Shown: piece by piece, positions 20,961 through 31,904 of the stretch | Position numbering within the stretch: the first letter of the stretch is position 1 | Layout: each line of letters starts with the position of its first letter | Notes under the pieces: generated by a model | Seen by the model: the letters and a program-made list of their open reading frames with translations, nothing else | What the model was told of the DNA's origin: nothing | The model's database searches: none | Assembly (NCBI GenBank): GCA_030710605.1 | Contig: CP092870.1 | Span: forward strand, 92,061,042-92,125,041 | Length of the DNA stretch: 64,000 nucleotides | From: Cordylochernes scorpioides | Lineage: Eukaryota; Arthropoda; Arachnida; Pseudoscorpiones; Chernetidae | Direction: 5' to 3' | Made by a program: the position numbers and the translations under genes

Positions 20961-22475
20961 TTAAATATAATCGAAATGGTGTTTTAATGGGTTTTTAGAA
21001 TCATTCGATTATTCTTTTTTTTTCGCACCTCAAACTATGATATTATTAAGCTATAGAATTATCTTAATATACTAAAAAAAAAACAAATATTATACTTTGC
21101 ATCAATTCATGGTATAATTTCGTTTAAATAGAATGAGCATATTTTATATTTACATATTAGCAGAGTCCTATTTAACATGCCGTTGTGTTAAAGTAAAGTA
21201 TTTTTCCCCGAGGATCCGGACCACCCTACATATTAGCAGTGTTTAAGCTGAGAAGGCGTTACCCATTACGAAAGCTTTTAGAACTACAACAACAATAAAC
21301 GTTACATATTCTATATTAACACAATAATTGCTGAAGAATTTTTCAAATTCGCATAATAATTGCGTTCAAATATTCTTTATAGCCTAAGAAAATAAAGCAA
21401 TTGAGCTCTACAAAATTTGCATAACTCAAAAATTGAAATTACTTCTTGTTTAACTCTCTTTATATACATATTTATTACAGTAGCCATTCTCTTTTAAACA
21501 CAAAACATTTTGGAAAAAAACTCACTCTTTATGTTTTCTTCAGAGAGATCTCTTTAAATATATTTAATACAAAGTGTGTGTCTTCTAAAACAAAAACATT
21601 CAAACCCCTAATTAAAAGAGTGTAATGTTTCTACCACATATATATATATTTAATATATGCAAATATGATAACTCTTAAAGTTTCGTTAATTAGGCTGATG
21701 TGTGTTCTCCAAGAGTTTAAAAACAAAATGCCGGGGTATAATTAGTAAGTCTTAAGTTCCAAGTGAGACATTAATTTGCATAGAGTAAAAAAAGCGCATA
21801 GCGTGAGCAAAAAAAATAATATTAATAAGCAGAAACGAAGAGTGTTAAGTTCTAATTTTGACAAAGTGCCTGTTTTTTTTTCTTTTTATTAGAGATCTCA
21901 CTTTTGAAAACTAGGCGTGAGAGTGTTGTAAAATGGTTTATCCTATTTCCCTTCATCTCGTCATCAAAATTGATTTTATTAAAATGTGGATGTGCAAATA
22001 AGAAAACTATTTGCAAATCTGTAATTCTCTGGAGATCCCTCTGATTGACATAAATGATGTTTCTCTAAATTTCTCTGTCTTGGGAAATCCTGTAGATAAC
22101 TACAGATGATGTAAGATCTAGTTGATGTATTGTCAGTATTGGACTCTTGGTCTACCTTACATCGTTTGGTAGGACATTAGAGGACAAGAGCGGTGAAAAA
22201 GAAAATATTTGTATTAAATATCTTCATCTTGTTATGCTTACATTAAATGTGAACGTTTCTTTCCAGCTCCGTCAGCTTAAACCTCCGCGATTACGTGTAT
22301 AAATAAACTGATTGTTGCTCTCGGGTCAGGTAATCTGGCAAAACCACTGAGGAAACAGGTGTTATAGATCGTGTCTTGTAGTATCGTTGTACAGTAACTG
22401 CTAGAAATGCCGCTCTGATTCAATCAAAATATACATTAGCTTCAATATTGACACAATGAAGGCAGAGATATTGTT
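20961..22475. other. no gene seen
   Basis: A 1.5-kb AT-rich stretch without a gene, SINE or MITE that I recognise. Confidence 0.45.
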
Positions 22476-22479
22476 ACCA

Positions 22480-23110
22480 ACAGTGTGTATATATATAAGC
22501 TGTGATAACTATGGGAAGTTTGCGACTCTTTTTACTGTAATTGCGTGTTTGGGCATGTATATAATAGCAAGACTTTGTACATACGAGTTGTCAGAGCCCT
22601 GTTTGGTAACTTATATTTACTGGCGATGTTTGGATTTATGCATAAGTATCAAAGAACATCTCTCTATCTAAAAAATCAAATAATATATTTAAATAAGGAC
22701 ACTACACAGTATCAAAAATGTAACGCCGAAATATTTTTAATTAAAAGAAATTACAGAATATTCGGCAACAACTATCAGAGATCGAATCCCGGATTAGACT
22801 TTTTTTTTATGAAGAAAAAAATGCTTCAATTGGCTTCCGTTCTTTACAAAAGCCCAACCCCACCAGTGAGTGGGAATAACTAAACGGGACTCTGTAACAC
22901 TTGTATGTATGAAAGACGAACTGCTTTTTACATGTGTAGACATGTGTTTAGCTGCTAAATGGCACTAACTCTTATGCAAACGGGGCTCTAGCACATATAT
23001 ATAAGTGCAAATGCCGAACTGATTTTCACATGTGTAGACATGTGGGGCACCTACAGTAAAATCATTTACTACTACTAACCATAATATTCGTGGTCTGTAC
23101 CGCGTGTATT
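22480..23110. repeat. SINE-D fragments in both orientations
   Basis: 22540-22660 holds a minus-strand piece (CAGAGCCCTGTTTGGTAACT). 22780-23105 holds a plus-strand copy from a box B-like GATCGAATCCCGG through AACCCCACCAGTGAGTG, with the TTCACATGTGTAGACATGTG block present twice (near 22930 and 23025). Confidence 0.55.
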
Positions 23111-23158
23111 TGGAATGATACAAATAACAATATGATGCACTAGCACGCCATCTGTTAT

Positions 23159-23569
23159 CAAAATTCGAAACTATTTTAAAGACGTAAGATTCTTTTCGAT
23201 ATTAAACAATTTCTACTGCCCTTACTGCAATGGAAAAATTAATGAGAGGGCCTGGCTCATCAGTGGTGAACCCTCTCAGCGGTTTCGCCAGTTTAATCTA
23301 CCATACCGCTGTTATATTGCATTTTTGGAACTTCCTTTTATAGTGATACTGTTACATTCAAAGAGTCTATCAACAGTATCACTATAAAAGGAAGTTCCAA
23401 AAATGCAATATAACAGCGGTATGGTAGATTAAACTGGCGAAACCGCTGTGAGGGTTCACCACTGATGAGCCAGGCCCTCTCATTAAATTTTCCATTGCAG
23501 TAAGGGCAGTAGAAATTGTTTAATATCAAAAAGAATCTTACGTCTTTAAAATAGTTTCGAATTTTGACA
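23159..23569. repeat. MITE-A giant near-perfect palindrome
   Basis: Two arms of about 197 bp (23159-23355, 23373-23569) are almost base-for-base inverted copies around an 18-nt loop. Outer words are AAATTCGAAACTATTTTAAA and TTTCTACTGCCCTTACTGCA. Inner words include GGCCTGGCTCATCAGTGGTG and GGAACTTCCTTTTATAGTGA. A transcript would form a roughly 200-bp hairpin. Confidence 0.9.
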
Positions 23570-23659
23570 AATAAGAATAATAATAAAACAGAAGAGAGAG
23601 AGAGTTCTGGATCTTTCCTTTCTTCACCTTAAGGGGCACGTTCTTTTACTATTATTATT

Positions 23660-23715
23660 TTGTAGCTGAAGAAGAGCATGTCTGAAAGCCTCAGTAATTT
23701 ATTTTAATAAAATAA
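23660..23715 (+). ncRNA. hammerhead-like core
   Basis: CTGAAGA, AGA-GCATG-TCT hairpin, GAAAGC, then ..AATAAGTCG downstream. The core words are intact, but helix I partners are not evident. Confidence 0.35.
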
Positions 23716-24130
23716 GTCGCGTTCTTGCACCTTTGCTCTTTTGTGGGATTCCAGCCCGCGGCTGTTATAACAGGCCAACCAACCCATTATTATCTGTGAG
23801 GCTAAATATACCGAGAGAAGTGGTGATTTATTAAGTATCCATTTAACTTAATGGCTTAACTTAACCATATATCTATGCTAACCAACACAATCTATCAACA
23901 AAAGGTACTATTTATTACCTAATTGTTTATCTTTATAGCGGTGGTAAACGGAATGTTCATCAGTACGACAGAGTTACGATCTCTCTATATTTACTCTTTT
24001 TAAATTCTTGACATCTCGCGTCTGTAATTTAGTCTTCATTCCATCAATTTATTTACAGGCCAATATAACCCGACATCTATATATAAGAAAAAGAAAACAT
24101 TTAAGCGCACGCGAGTTTCTTTTAAACATA

Positions 24131-24374
24131 AAACAAACTTCTACTGTAAAACAACACATGAAGTTACACCGCATGAGTTTCTTTTCAATGAAAAATCAAA
24201 ATTTATTTCAAGGTGAAATATTGACTATTTCTAACCTTTTTTTGGATGAGGTATGAAAGGGTGAATTATGAAGAGTAATGATGAACGGAAAAATAAAAGT
24301 GTCCAGGGATGGGAAACGAACCCACAGTGTTCCGCTTACCGGGCAGATGCCATGTCCACTAGGCTACCCTGGAC
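24131..24374 (-). repeat. foldback-J copy 2, one arm plus tRNA-like loop
   Basis: The left arm (AGTTACACCGCATGAGTTTC .. ATGAACGGAAAAATAAAAG) is intact. The tRNA-like loop at 24301-24374 lies on the minus strand. The second arm stops after TATTTTTCCGTTCAT and is replaced by AT-rich DNA. A second left arm restarts at 24446-24600 and runs directly into MITE-B. Confidence 0.7.
24301..24374 (-). other. tRNA-like cloverleaf, copy 2
   Basis: Same acceptor pairing (GTCCAGGG/CCCTGGAC) and anticodon loop CCGGTAA as 6222-6295. The D-arm is altered to AGCCTAGTGGACA. Confidence 0.6.
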
Positions 24375-24597
24375 GTATTTTTCCGTTCATAAATAATACA
24401 TAAAGTAACTTATAATATAATATAATACACTGCGGCTTGTGATTTTAAAACAACACTTGAAGTTACACCGCATGAGTTTCTTTTCAATGAAAAATCAAAA
24501 TTTATTTCAAGGTGAAATATTGACTATTTCTAACCTTTTTTTGGATGAGGTACGAAACGGTGAATTATGAAGAGTAATGATGAACGGAAAAATAAAA

Positions 24598-24850
24598 GGG
24601 CTTTGGCTTGGCTTATGTCCATAGTTTAGTTGAATTCCATTTATAAGATTCCATCCTTCAGTGTAGCGTATATAAGCAGAATAGGCCAATACAGTATTAG
24701 AGCTTTAAAAGGCGGTCTGGTAGATTAAATTGGCGAAACCGCTGGGAGAGTTCACCACTGATGAGCCAAAACCTCTCAATATATTTGTCATCTCAGTAAG
24801 GACAGTAAAATTGTGTTTTCTGTTTTAAAGAAACTTGCGTGCTTGAATGT
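24598..24850 (-). repeat. MITE-B right half
   Basis: GGCTTATGTCCATAGTTTAG, GATTCCATCCTTCAGTGTAG, GCGGTCTGGTAGATTAAATT and CATCTCAGTAAGGACAGTAA in order. Confidence 0.6.
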
Positions 24851-25037
24851 TTTTCCTTTCTTATTCCATCAATTGTTCATTTCTGTCGGTCCATCAACAA
24901 TAGCATATTATTAGGATACATTAGCGGGCCATCTGTTATCAGAAAATTACGCTGTTTTTGACGCGTATGTTTCTTTTTAGAATAAAACAATTTTCTACTA
25001 TCTCCTTTCTGCAATGAAAAATAATAAGAGGGCCTGT

Positions 25038-25577
25038 AACAACAACAACAAAAGCCTTTATTTAGGGCATTCCGCCCCATATAGAATTCGCCGTATTTAC
25101 ACATCAACAAGAGGAGAGGGAAGAGGGATAATTTACAACAAAATAAAGTTTGTCTCACATTCAGTTACCTATTTACAGATAGGTCATCCTCCAGTATCCT
25201 TTGCCCTGCATTCTTTCTCATGCGCCCAGCTTCTGTGCAGAGCTTAAAGTATCTAACAATCAGAAATTCATCATCCAGAGCTGAAGAGAGAAGTTGACAT
25301 ATGCGATGGTATCTAAATTGACCAAAGTTAGGGCTTGGGAAAATTTCAGTACGTTTTTATGTTAAGAGAGGGCATTTGAAGAAATAGTGAACCAAATTAT
25401 CATCCATGAGATCCTTACAAAGTAAACAATTCCGGCCATTTTCTTTGCAGAAGTCTTTTCTTTCTTCCCTGAAAAATTGCCATAAAACTCTATGTTGTGC
25501 AAATAGTCTTTTGTTGGGAAGCGAGATATTTAATCGTAGGTACTCCTCTGTCATGAATGATTCACTCAAAAATTTGT
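25038..25577 (-). mobile_element. 5'-truncated LINE, 3' end with GTT tail
   Basis: A 540-bp insert is flanked by the 8-bp duplication GGGCCTGT (25030-25037, 25578-25585). On the minus strand it runs from a coding tail through a short 3' UTR to CCTAAATAAAGGCTTTTGTT and further GTT repeats. 5' truncation, target duplication and microsatellite tail fit target-primed reverse transcription. Confidence 0.8.
25357..25577 (-). pseudogene. C-terminal end of a LINE ORF2
   Basis: About 73 residues are retained. They include LFAQHRVLWQFFREERKDFC and a CCHC cluster (CLLC, nine residues, HYFFKC). Such a cysteine/histidine motif closes the ORF2 of several non-LTR retrotransposon clades. The reverse transcriptase itself is missing because of 5' truncation. 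The clade cannot be assigned from this tail alone. The frame ends at a stop at 25357, and the three preceding codons at 25579-25590 belong to the MITE, not the LINE. Confidence 0.65.
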
Positions 25578-26227
25578 GGGCCTGTCTCATCAGTGGTGAA
25601 TCCTCCCAGCGGTTACGCCTGTTTAATCTACCATACTGCTGTAAGAATGCATTGTGATGTTTTCTTTTATACCGATACTGAAGCTTGAGGGTTCACTACT
25701 GATGAGCCAGGCCCTCCCATTATTTTATCATTGCAGTAAAGGCAGTAGAAAATGTTTTATTTTAAAAAGAATCAAGCACCTCAAAAATAATTTAAATATC
25801 TTTTCTAATATCCAAATTTCTAACTATTGTTAGAGATTTTAATTAAAGGATTTACATAACTTCTAATCATCCCATTTCATATAGTGTAGCCATCTCCGAT
25901 ACAGAGGTATGTCATTGTGGAACATCCTTTTACCATGTTCTCTGTAATTCTATTCACTTCTCCGTCATTCCACAGACCATTCTATTAGATTCTTTAACCA
26001 ATTCTTCCTTGGTCTAACACCCACATCATTCTTTGATAAATTGGTTTAATTGGAAAGATAAAATCCCCTGAAATATAAACAATAATAAACGGCCTTCGAG
26101 GATAAGTTTCCTACTTTATTTACATATTCTCTAAAGATTTTTTCGGGTATTATAAACTCTTCTCTACAGAAGTATTTTATTATTATATCTCTCTTCAAGA
26201 GAAGGAATCACCAGACATCATCTTGAA

Positions 26228-26434
26228 GAAGGAAAAAAAGTTAACGGTGACGAATATCTTTTATTACAGTTGTAAATTCGACAAGCTTTCGGACTTTGAC
26301 GTCCTTCGACAGGCAACTTTCCGAGAAACTAGAAGATGATATATATACACACTTAAATATTTACATAATTAAAATTTACATAATTTAAAACATTGATAAA
26401 AGAAACTCGTCGCCGTTAACTTTTATTCCTTCTT
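26228..26434. repeat. inverted repeat around a hammerhead-like core
   Basis: AAAGTTAACGGTGACGA (26238-) faces TCGTCGCCGTTAACTTTTAT (26406-). The loop includes, on the minus strand, CTGTCGA, A, GGAC-GTCAAA-GTCC, GAAA at about 26286-26313. Stem II is a perfect 4 bp, but A6 of the core is T. Confidence 0.4.
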
Positions 26435-26904
26435 CATTATTATAAAATAGTTTAATATAAAATTCCCTACAATGTTAGATATAGAATTCATATATCAAGG
26501 TGTGACAAAATAAATTCGCCGATGGGTCGGAATATTTGTAAGTAACTGAGTAAATAGTATATACAACTACTACATGTAGTACACGTAGAATACTATATAT
26601 AAATACTCCCCTCCACCATCTTACCATCGCCTCTCTACCCGGAGTTCTACATTTTTTAAAGCCATCTAGTGGGATGTTCTCCAGTTCCACTCCGTTTTAA
26701 AGGCCCATTCAGTGTATAAATACACCTTTTAGAATAGTTTTCAGTTTAGGATACAGTCTTCAGTAAAATTTCCATTTAATGTTATCTTCATTGTAAAATC
26801 TACTTTAAAAACTGTTTTCACTATGGAATCATAATAAATAAGCAACCAGCTTTTCCTATTTACTGATTCTAGGTGAAATACAGCGGCGTACGCATTCATC
26901 CAGT

Positions 26905-27695
26905 GGTTTGTTAAATTCCTAACTTTTTTTCAGTTCTTATTATTGTGTTTGTTGTGTTCTTTTGTTTCTAAGAGTTCTTTTTTTTGTGTGTTTCTCTTTT
27001 GTATACTTTGTCGCAGTTCTGGTATTGTGATATATATTCTACACAATTGTAACTGTTTTATAGCATCCGTTGGACTGGCGTTCTATAATAACTGCATGTA
27101 TTTCGTTCACACATGCCTCTAAATATATTATACTTTCAGGAGGAAATTTATCAATCAAATTGAAGGTCGCCTGTCAAAATAGGCGCTAAAACTAAGCGCT
27201 ACCATTAGATCCCCTGTGGATCTCATGAAATAAAGCCCGCCCTGGACTGACGAAGGCCATTAGTCCGAAACCATGGTGGAAGCTTATCAGTTCACCAAAG
27301 CTGGTGTTGTGGCTTTGTCACCAACCCGAGACCGCTAGTTTGCAGAGACTGTCAATAGATGGCGCTCAGTTTTAGAGTTCATTTAGATAGAAGAGGCGAC
27401 CTTTATATTTATAAATCAATTTCCTCCATGCAATATTTCCATCTATAAATATATATGCAACAGTCTATAAACATATTCAGAGACATGGACGAAATACATG
27501 CCGCTATTGGAGAACAGGACGGATGCTATAAAACAGTTAAAATTGTGTATAATATATATCACAATACCAGAACTGCGACAAAGTATATAAAGAAGAAACA
27601 CAAAAAAGGAACTCTAAGAAACAAAAAAAACACAACAAACACAATAAGAGCTGAAAGAAGTTAGGAAAGTAACAAACCACTGGATATATTATTAC
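26905..27695. repeat. large inverted repeat, arms of about 230 bp
   Basis: 26908-27140 and 27468-27692 are inverted copies (for example TTTGTCGCAGTTCTGGTATT against AATACCAGAACTGCGACAAA). The about 330-bp centre contains CTGACGA, AGG..CC, GAAACC at 27250-27282, a hammerhead-like core without an obvious cleavage site. Confidence 0.65.
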
Positions 27696-27914
27696 GTACG
27701 ACGACATATAAAACTTAGATGTAGTAAACAAATGAAGCCGTTTGTGGATGGCCGAGAAGCTGACTGGAACACGACGAAAATATTCCGAATAGAAAACTGA
27801 GAAATCCCTGCAGAGATGTCCTTCAGCAGATAAGTGACAACGATAGAGAGAGAGAATGGAAGTCGTTGGGAATCCAATATTCCACGTCTCACTCTGAAAA
27901 CACATCGCTATTTT

Positions 27915-28150
27915 ATTCATCGTTATTTATCTTGTACCATGAAAAAAATGCTCCAATGTCCCCCGATTCTTGCAAAAGTCTAACCCCACCAGCGAGTGCA
28001 AGTAACCAAACGGGGCTCTGGCATATTTATAAGTACAAAGTCGAACTGCTTTTCACATGTGTAGATATGTGGTGCACTTACAGTAAAAGCAGTCGTCAAC
28101 CTTTACCCACCATGATTATCATGGCCTGTACCACGTGTACTAGGGATAAG
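27915..28150 (+). repeat. SINE-D body and 3' end
   Basis: AACCCCACCAGCGAGTGCAA, GTAACCAAACGGGGCTCTGG, TTCACATGTGTAGATATGTG and CACCATGATTATCATGGCCT make a well-preserved plus-strand copy lacking the tRNA-like head. Confidence 0.65.
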
Positions 28151-28191
28151 CAAAAAAAATTCTTGTACCATGGGAACACGTTGAGAATTTA

Positions 28192-28403
28192 CACTTATGG
28201 ACAAAACTTGATGAAGTTGTACCTTTTAGTAATATATATCTAGATTCAGACAATAACTTTGAAAAGTATTTGATACACGGTGACCTTTATTGAAGACACA
28301 CGAGATAACCAAGTGTGAACAATATTGCCTCTGTCTCCTTCACAAAAACAAACGACCGGCGACATCAAAGACTTTCCGCTTCTTAAGTTTTATCCATGAG
28401 TTT
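28192..28403 (+). repeat. MITE-C, full-length copy
   Basis: Left end CACTTATGGACAAAACTTGA, interior AGACAATAACTTTGAAAAG and ATAACCAAGTGTGAAC, right end CTTAAGTTTTATCCATGAG. Confidence 0.75.
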
Positions 28404-28604
28404 AGATTCATGTATCTACCTGGCCATAATCGCTTTTAATTGATGGGCCTATTACCCGCCCTCTCCTTGCTGTTTCCTAGGTTCAACTACCAACTTCTTT
28501 ACTACGTTCTGAACATCTATTATTGTTATATTAAATGGATATATACGTGTCAAACAAGGTTACCACTTCTGTTTAAATATATTCGTATTTCTCGGTCAAA
28601 TATA

Positions 28605-28821
28605 CACTCATGAACAAAACTGAAGGAAGTTATATCTTTTATCATATATATCGGGATTAACACAATAACTCTGAAAGATATTTGATACAGAGTGACTTTT
28701 AGTAAAGACACACGATATAACCAAATGTGAACAAAATTATCTCTGTCTCCTTCAAAAAAAAATATATAGACGAACGGCGACATCGAATACTTTTAACTTT
28801 CTTAAGTATTGTTCATGAGTG
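28605..28821 (+). repeat. MITE-C, full-length copy
   Basis: CACTCATGAACAAAACTGAA to CTTAAGTATTGTTCATGAGT, with the family interior. It lies about 200 bp from the previous copy in the same orientation. Confidence 0.75.
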
Positions 28822-28829
28822 AATATATA

Positions 28830-30150
28830 ATGGTACTATCGAATCAGTATGCTAAATGCAGAGATATTATTTTAAAAAGTATTTTTAGTAGATTTTTAAA
28901 CGATAATGGCTCCCTTTCTCCACAACCATTTATGTAAATATACATAATTATTTTCATTATTATTTTTGAAAGGCTTTTCCCACGCACTTTCATTTATATA
29001 TATACAGAAATAAAAAAGGTAAAACGTTGAGGTAAATGTTTTATTTATTTTAAGTCATAAAATACAACCCTCTCTGCAAATATAGGTTCGCAAAACTTCA
29101 TCTTTGTGTGTTTGACTGGCAAACATAATTACAAAAAACGTAGAATTCCAGAATTTAACATTTGAAATATTTCCTTTCTTGCATATATGTTAAACGTTAT
29201 TTAATATAAATCAGCATATGTTTTCGTGTTCTAAACTTTATAGCTTAAATAATGAAAATGCATAAAAATTGAATTAAATAAATATTTTTATCCAATCCAA
29301 TATATGCCTTTTCATTATCTAAAAATTTATGGATTGCTCTATTTTCAAAACTATATATATACTTGCTATATACATTTTTGCTTATAAATTCTATTTACAA
29401 AAAAAATAATTTTTATTATCTTTTGGAAAAAAACGATATATGTATTCACTTTTTTTAAGTGAGAGAGGTGAATTCATATTTATTTATATTCTTTTAATGG
29501 TGAAAATAACAATATTTTTCTTCCTGCTTACGTTAATAATATACAAAATAAAAATAAAATATTCATAAACTTTTATATCTTTCAAATATATTTAAAGAGT
29601 ATAAATATATAGTATTTTATTATTTATTCAAATATGCAAACTTGAACTTTTAAACAATTATTATTTGATCCGCCCCATATATATTTACAAATATAAAATA
29701 TAAGTTTAAAATACATGCTTCAATAATAATAATATACGCATAAAAGTCCTTTAATATATGTCAATTTATTTTAGTTTATAAAGAACATCTTTTAACATAA
29801 AAAGTATACATAATTCGAGTTAGTTTTGTTTCTCATTTAAAATATATAATTGTTTGCAAACGCGATCATTTTAAATAATATACACACACACAAAGGTATA
29901 ATTAAAAACATAAATCAAAGTAAATGCATATGATTAACACAATTTTTAATTATTTCTTATATAGAATAATAAATTAATTCATAAATACGAATTTGAAATA
30001 AAAAAAATATATAATAATTATATGTATATAAATAATTATAGTTTCAATATATATATATATATATATAATAAGGGGCATATTTTAATATAAAAACTCATAA
30101 AGAATATTAATATTTGATATAATAAAAATGGCGACTACATATAAATAGCA
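28830..30150. other. very AT-rich, no gene seen
   Basis: About 1.3 kb dominated by A and T, with no recognisable repeat apart from a foldback-I-linked scrap (CCAATCCAATATATGCC.., GGATTGCTCTATTTTCAAA) at 29290-29350. If the minus-strand first exon at 30160-30310 is real, this would be its first intron. Confidence 0.4.
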
Positions 30151-30161
30151 GACGAACTTAC

Positions 30162-30310
30162 CGTGATAAGCGTCGTCCACATGAAGCGCAGTCACACGTT
30201 CGAATGGCTAACACTCTAAAACTGAACTCGGTCCTTCCACGCATGCGCCAACAGACTGGTTAACAAGTGCCGCGCGCGTAAATCCATAGCTCTTTTAACT
30301 TCAGAAGTTC
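30162..30310 (-). promoter_or_regulatory. candidate promoter and first exon, minus strand
   Basis: This is a CpG-rich 150-bp island in AT-rich DNA, with an NRF-1-like GGCGCATGCGTGG and a TTACGCGCGCGGC block. On the minus strand it ends in ATCACG followed by GTAAGTTC, a near-consensus splice donor (intron starting at 30161). An ATG at 30182-30180 would give MWTTLIT before the donor, possibly the start of a signal peptide. No downstream exon could be identified. Confidence 0.35.
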
Positions 30311-30404
30311 GCAAACTTGATAGCTTATGAAATACGGCGTTATCTTATTGGCTAATTTATCTTATAAACTTATTATCGTTTTAGAAATTGATACATACGA
30401 TTAA

Positions 30405-30625
30405 AATTCGAAACTATTATAGACGCGTATGATTCTTTTTAAAAATAAACAATATCTACTGCCCTTATTGCAATGGAAAAATTAATGGGAGGGCCTGGCT
30501 TATCAGTGGTGAATCTTCCATTGCACTAAGGAAAGTGGAAATTGTTTATTTTTAAAAAGAATCATACGCGTCTATAATAGTTTCGAATTTTGATAACAGA
30601 TGGCGCGCTAATGCATCATAATATA
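30405..30625. repeat. MITE-A copy
   Basis: ATTCGAAACTATTATAGACG, TGGGAGGGCCTGGCTTATCA and AGATGGCGCGCTAATGCATC, with inverted arms. Confidence 0.75.
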
Positions 30626-30639
30626 TAAGTTTTTAACTT

Positions 30640-30905
30640 TTAATTAGACAATTTTAATTTATATTTAGACCTTTTTCATTTTAATTTAGACACTTTCATT
30701 TTTATTTAGACATTTTCAATTTTAATTTAGACATTTTCAATTTTAATTTAGACATTTTTCATTTTAATTTAGACACATGGGCTTTTTTATAGAAAAGTCG
30801 ATGTGTCTAAATTAAAATGGAAAATGTCTAAATTAAAATGAAAAGTGTCTAAATTAAAATGAAAAATGTCCAAATATAAATTTAAATTGTCTAATTAAAA
30901 GTTTA
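30640..30905. repeat. palindrome built of 20-bp tandem repeats
   Basis: The left arm repeats TTTAGACATTTTCAATTTTA about six times. The right arm repeats its inverse (TAAATTAAAATGAAAA-GTG) about five times. A GACACATGGGC..AGTCGATGTGTC centre joins them. Confidence 0.8.
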
Positions 30906-31189
30906 AAAGCTATATAATAGTATTTAGATAATAAAAAGACATATATTGGATTAAATATAAAAGATTTTATTCAATATAAAAAATATTATATTCAATACAA
31001 TATATGCTTTTTTTTTATTATCTAAAGATCTAAATATGGATTTCTCTATTGTCAGAACGATATAATAGTATATTCATCTATTTTTAATAGAACTAAATCT
31101 ATATATTTATTAGGCCTTTTTAAATATTATACTGTGAGCAATTGTTACCCAAAAATTATTTGAAAAAGTAAAAATAAATATCAGGTAAG

Positions 31190-31325
31190 ACATTTCTTTT
31201 AATTTAAATTTGTAAGCTTTCGAGCAAATATATCAAGAATATCAGCCTGTTGAAGAGCAGTATATTTGCTCGAATGTTTGCAAATTTAAATTACAAGAAA
31301 CTTTTCACCTGATATTTATTTTTAC
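31190..31325. repeat. inverted repeat with hammerhead-like words
   Basis: AAATTTGTAAGCTTTCGAGC and GCTCGAATGTTTGCAAATTT face each other. The plus strand inside reads TGTTGAAGAGCA..TGCTCGAA, a decayed CUGANGA/GAAA layout. Confidence 0.35.
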
Positions 31326-31336
31326 TTTTTCAAATA

Positions 31337-31616
31337 CACCTATCCCCCGATTTACACGGTAGATACGTTCCTGAGAAAAACGTGTAAATCGGGGGATAGG
31401 TGTACACAGAAATAAAAATAAAATGCATTGACAGGTTAAAATATGTAGTCAGCACATAAGCTCGGGATTTCTCGTGAGATGTGTACACAGCGCATGTGTT
31501 CAATCACAGTAGCATTTAGTATAGTGCGATAAAAACAAAAAAAAAAAACTTATTTGGAAAACCGTGTAAAAGCGAAAACGTGTAAAACAAGTACCGTGTA
31601 AATCGGGGGATAAGTG
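31337..31616 (+). repeat. MITE-E, copy 2
   Basis: A 280-bp TA-flanked element with TIR CACCTATCCCCCGATTTACA and an internal inverse TGTAAATCGGGGGATAGGTG near 31383. The left terminal palindrome alone can form a long hairpin. Confidence 0.85.
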
Positions 31617-31904
31617 TATTATACTAAAATGTTTTAATCGTTTGATATTTATATATGATGATAAGATATATATATATAAGATTCAAATATAATTCAAAAG
31701 ATTAATGTCTATTGTGATCTTCTGATTTTTATTAATTAGTTTAGATTTGAGCGTATCTTTTAATACACATATTATTTTTCAAAAGAAACTTACGTGTTAA
31801 AAATAGTTGAAATTTCTAATAACAGATGGCGTGCTAATCCATCCTATTTACATATTAGATTGTTTGGTTGATGAAGGAATGGTATAAACTGTCGAATATA
31901 GACA

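Larger units (their letters stand above)
24905..25800. repeat. MITE-A split by a LINE insertion
   Basis: The left part ends AGAGGGCCTGT at 25037. The right part resumes GGGCCTGTCTCATCAGTGGT at 25578 and runs to the outer arm. The insertion-free arrangement is visible in other MITE-A copies (GGGCCTGGCTCATCAGTGG at 23248). Confidence 0.75.

Noticed and set aside
27537-27920. 127-codon minus-strand frame
   Set aside because: Mostly within the right arm of the 26905-27695 inverted repeat, hydrophobic low-complexity, no family resemblance.
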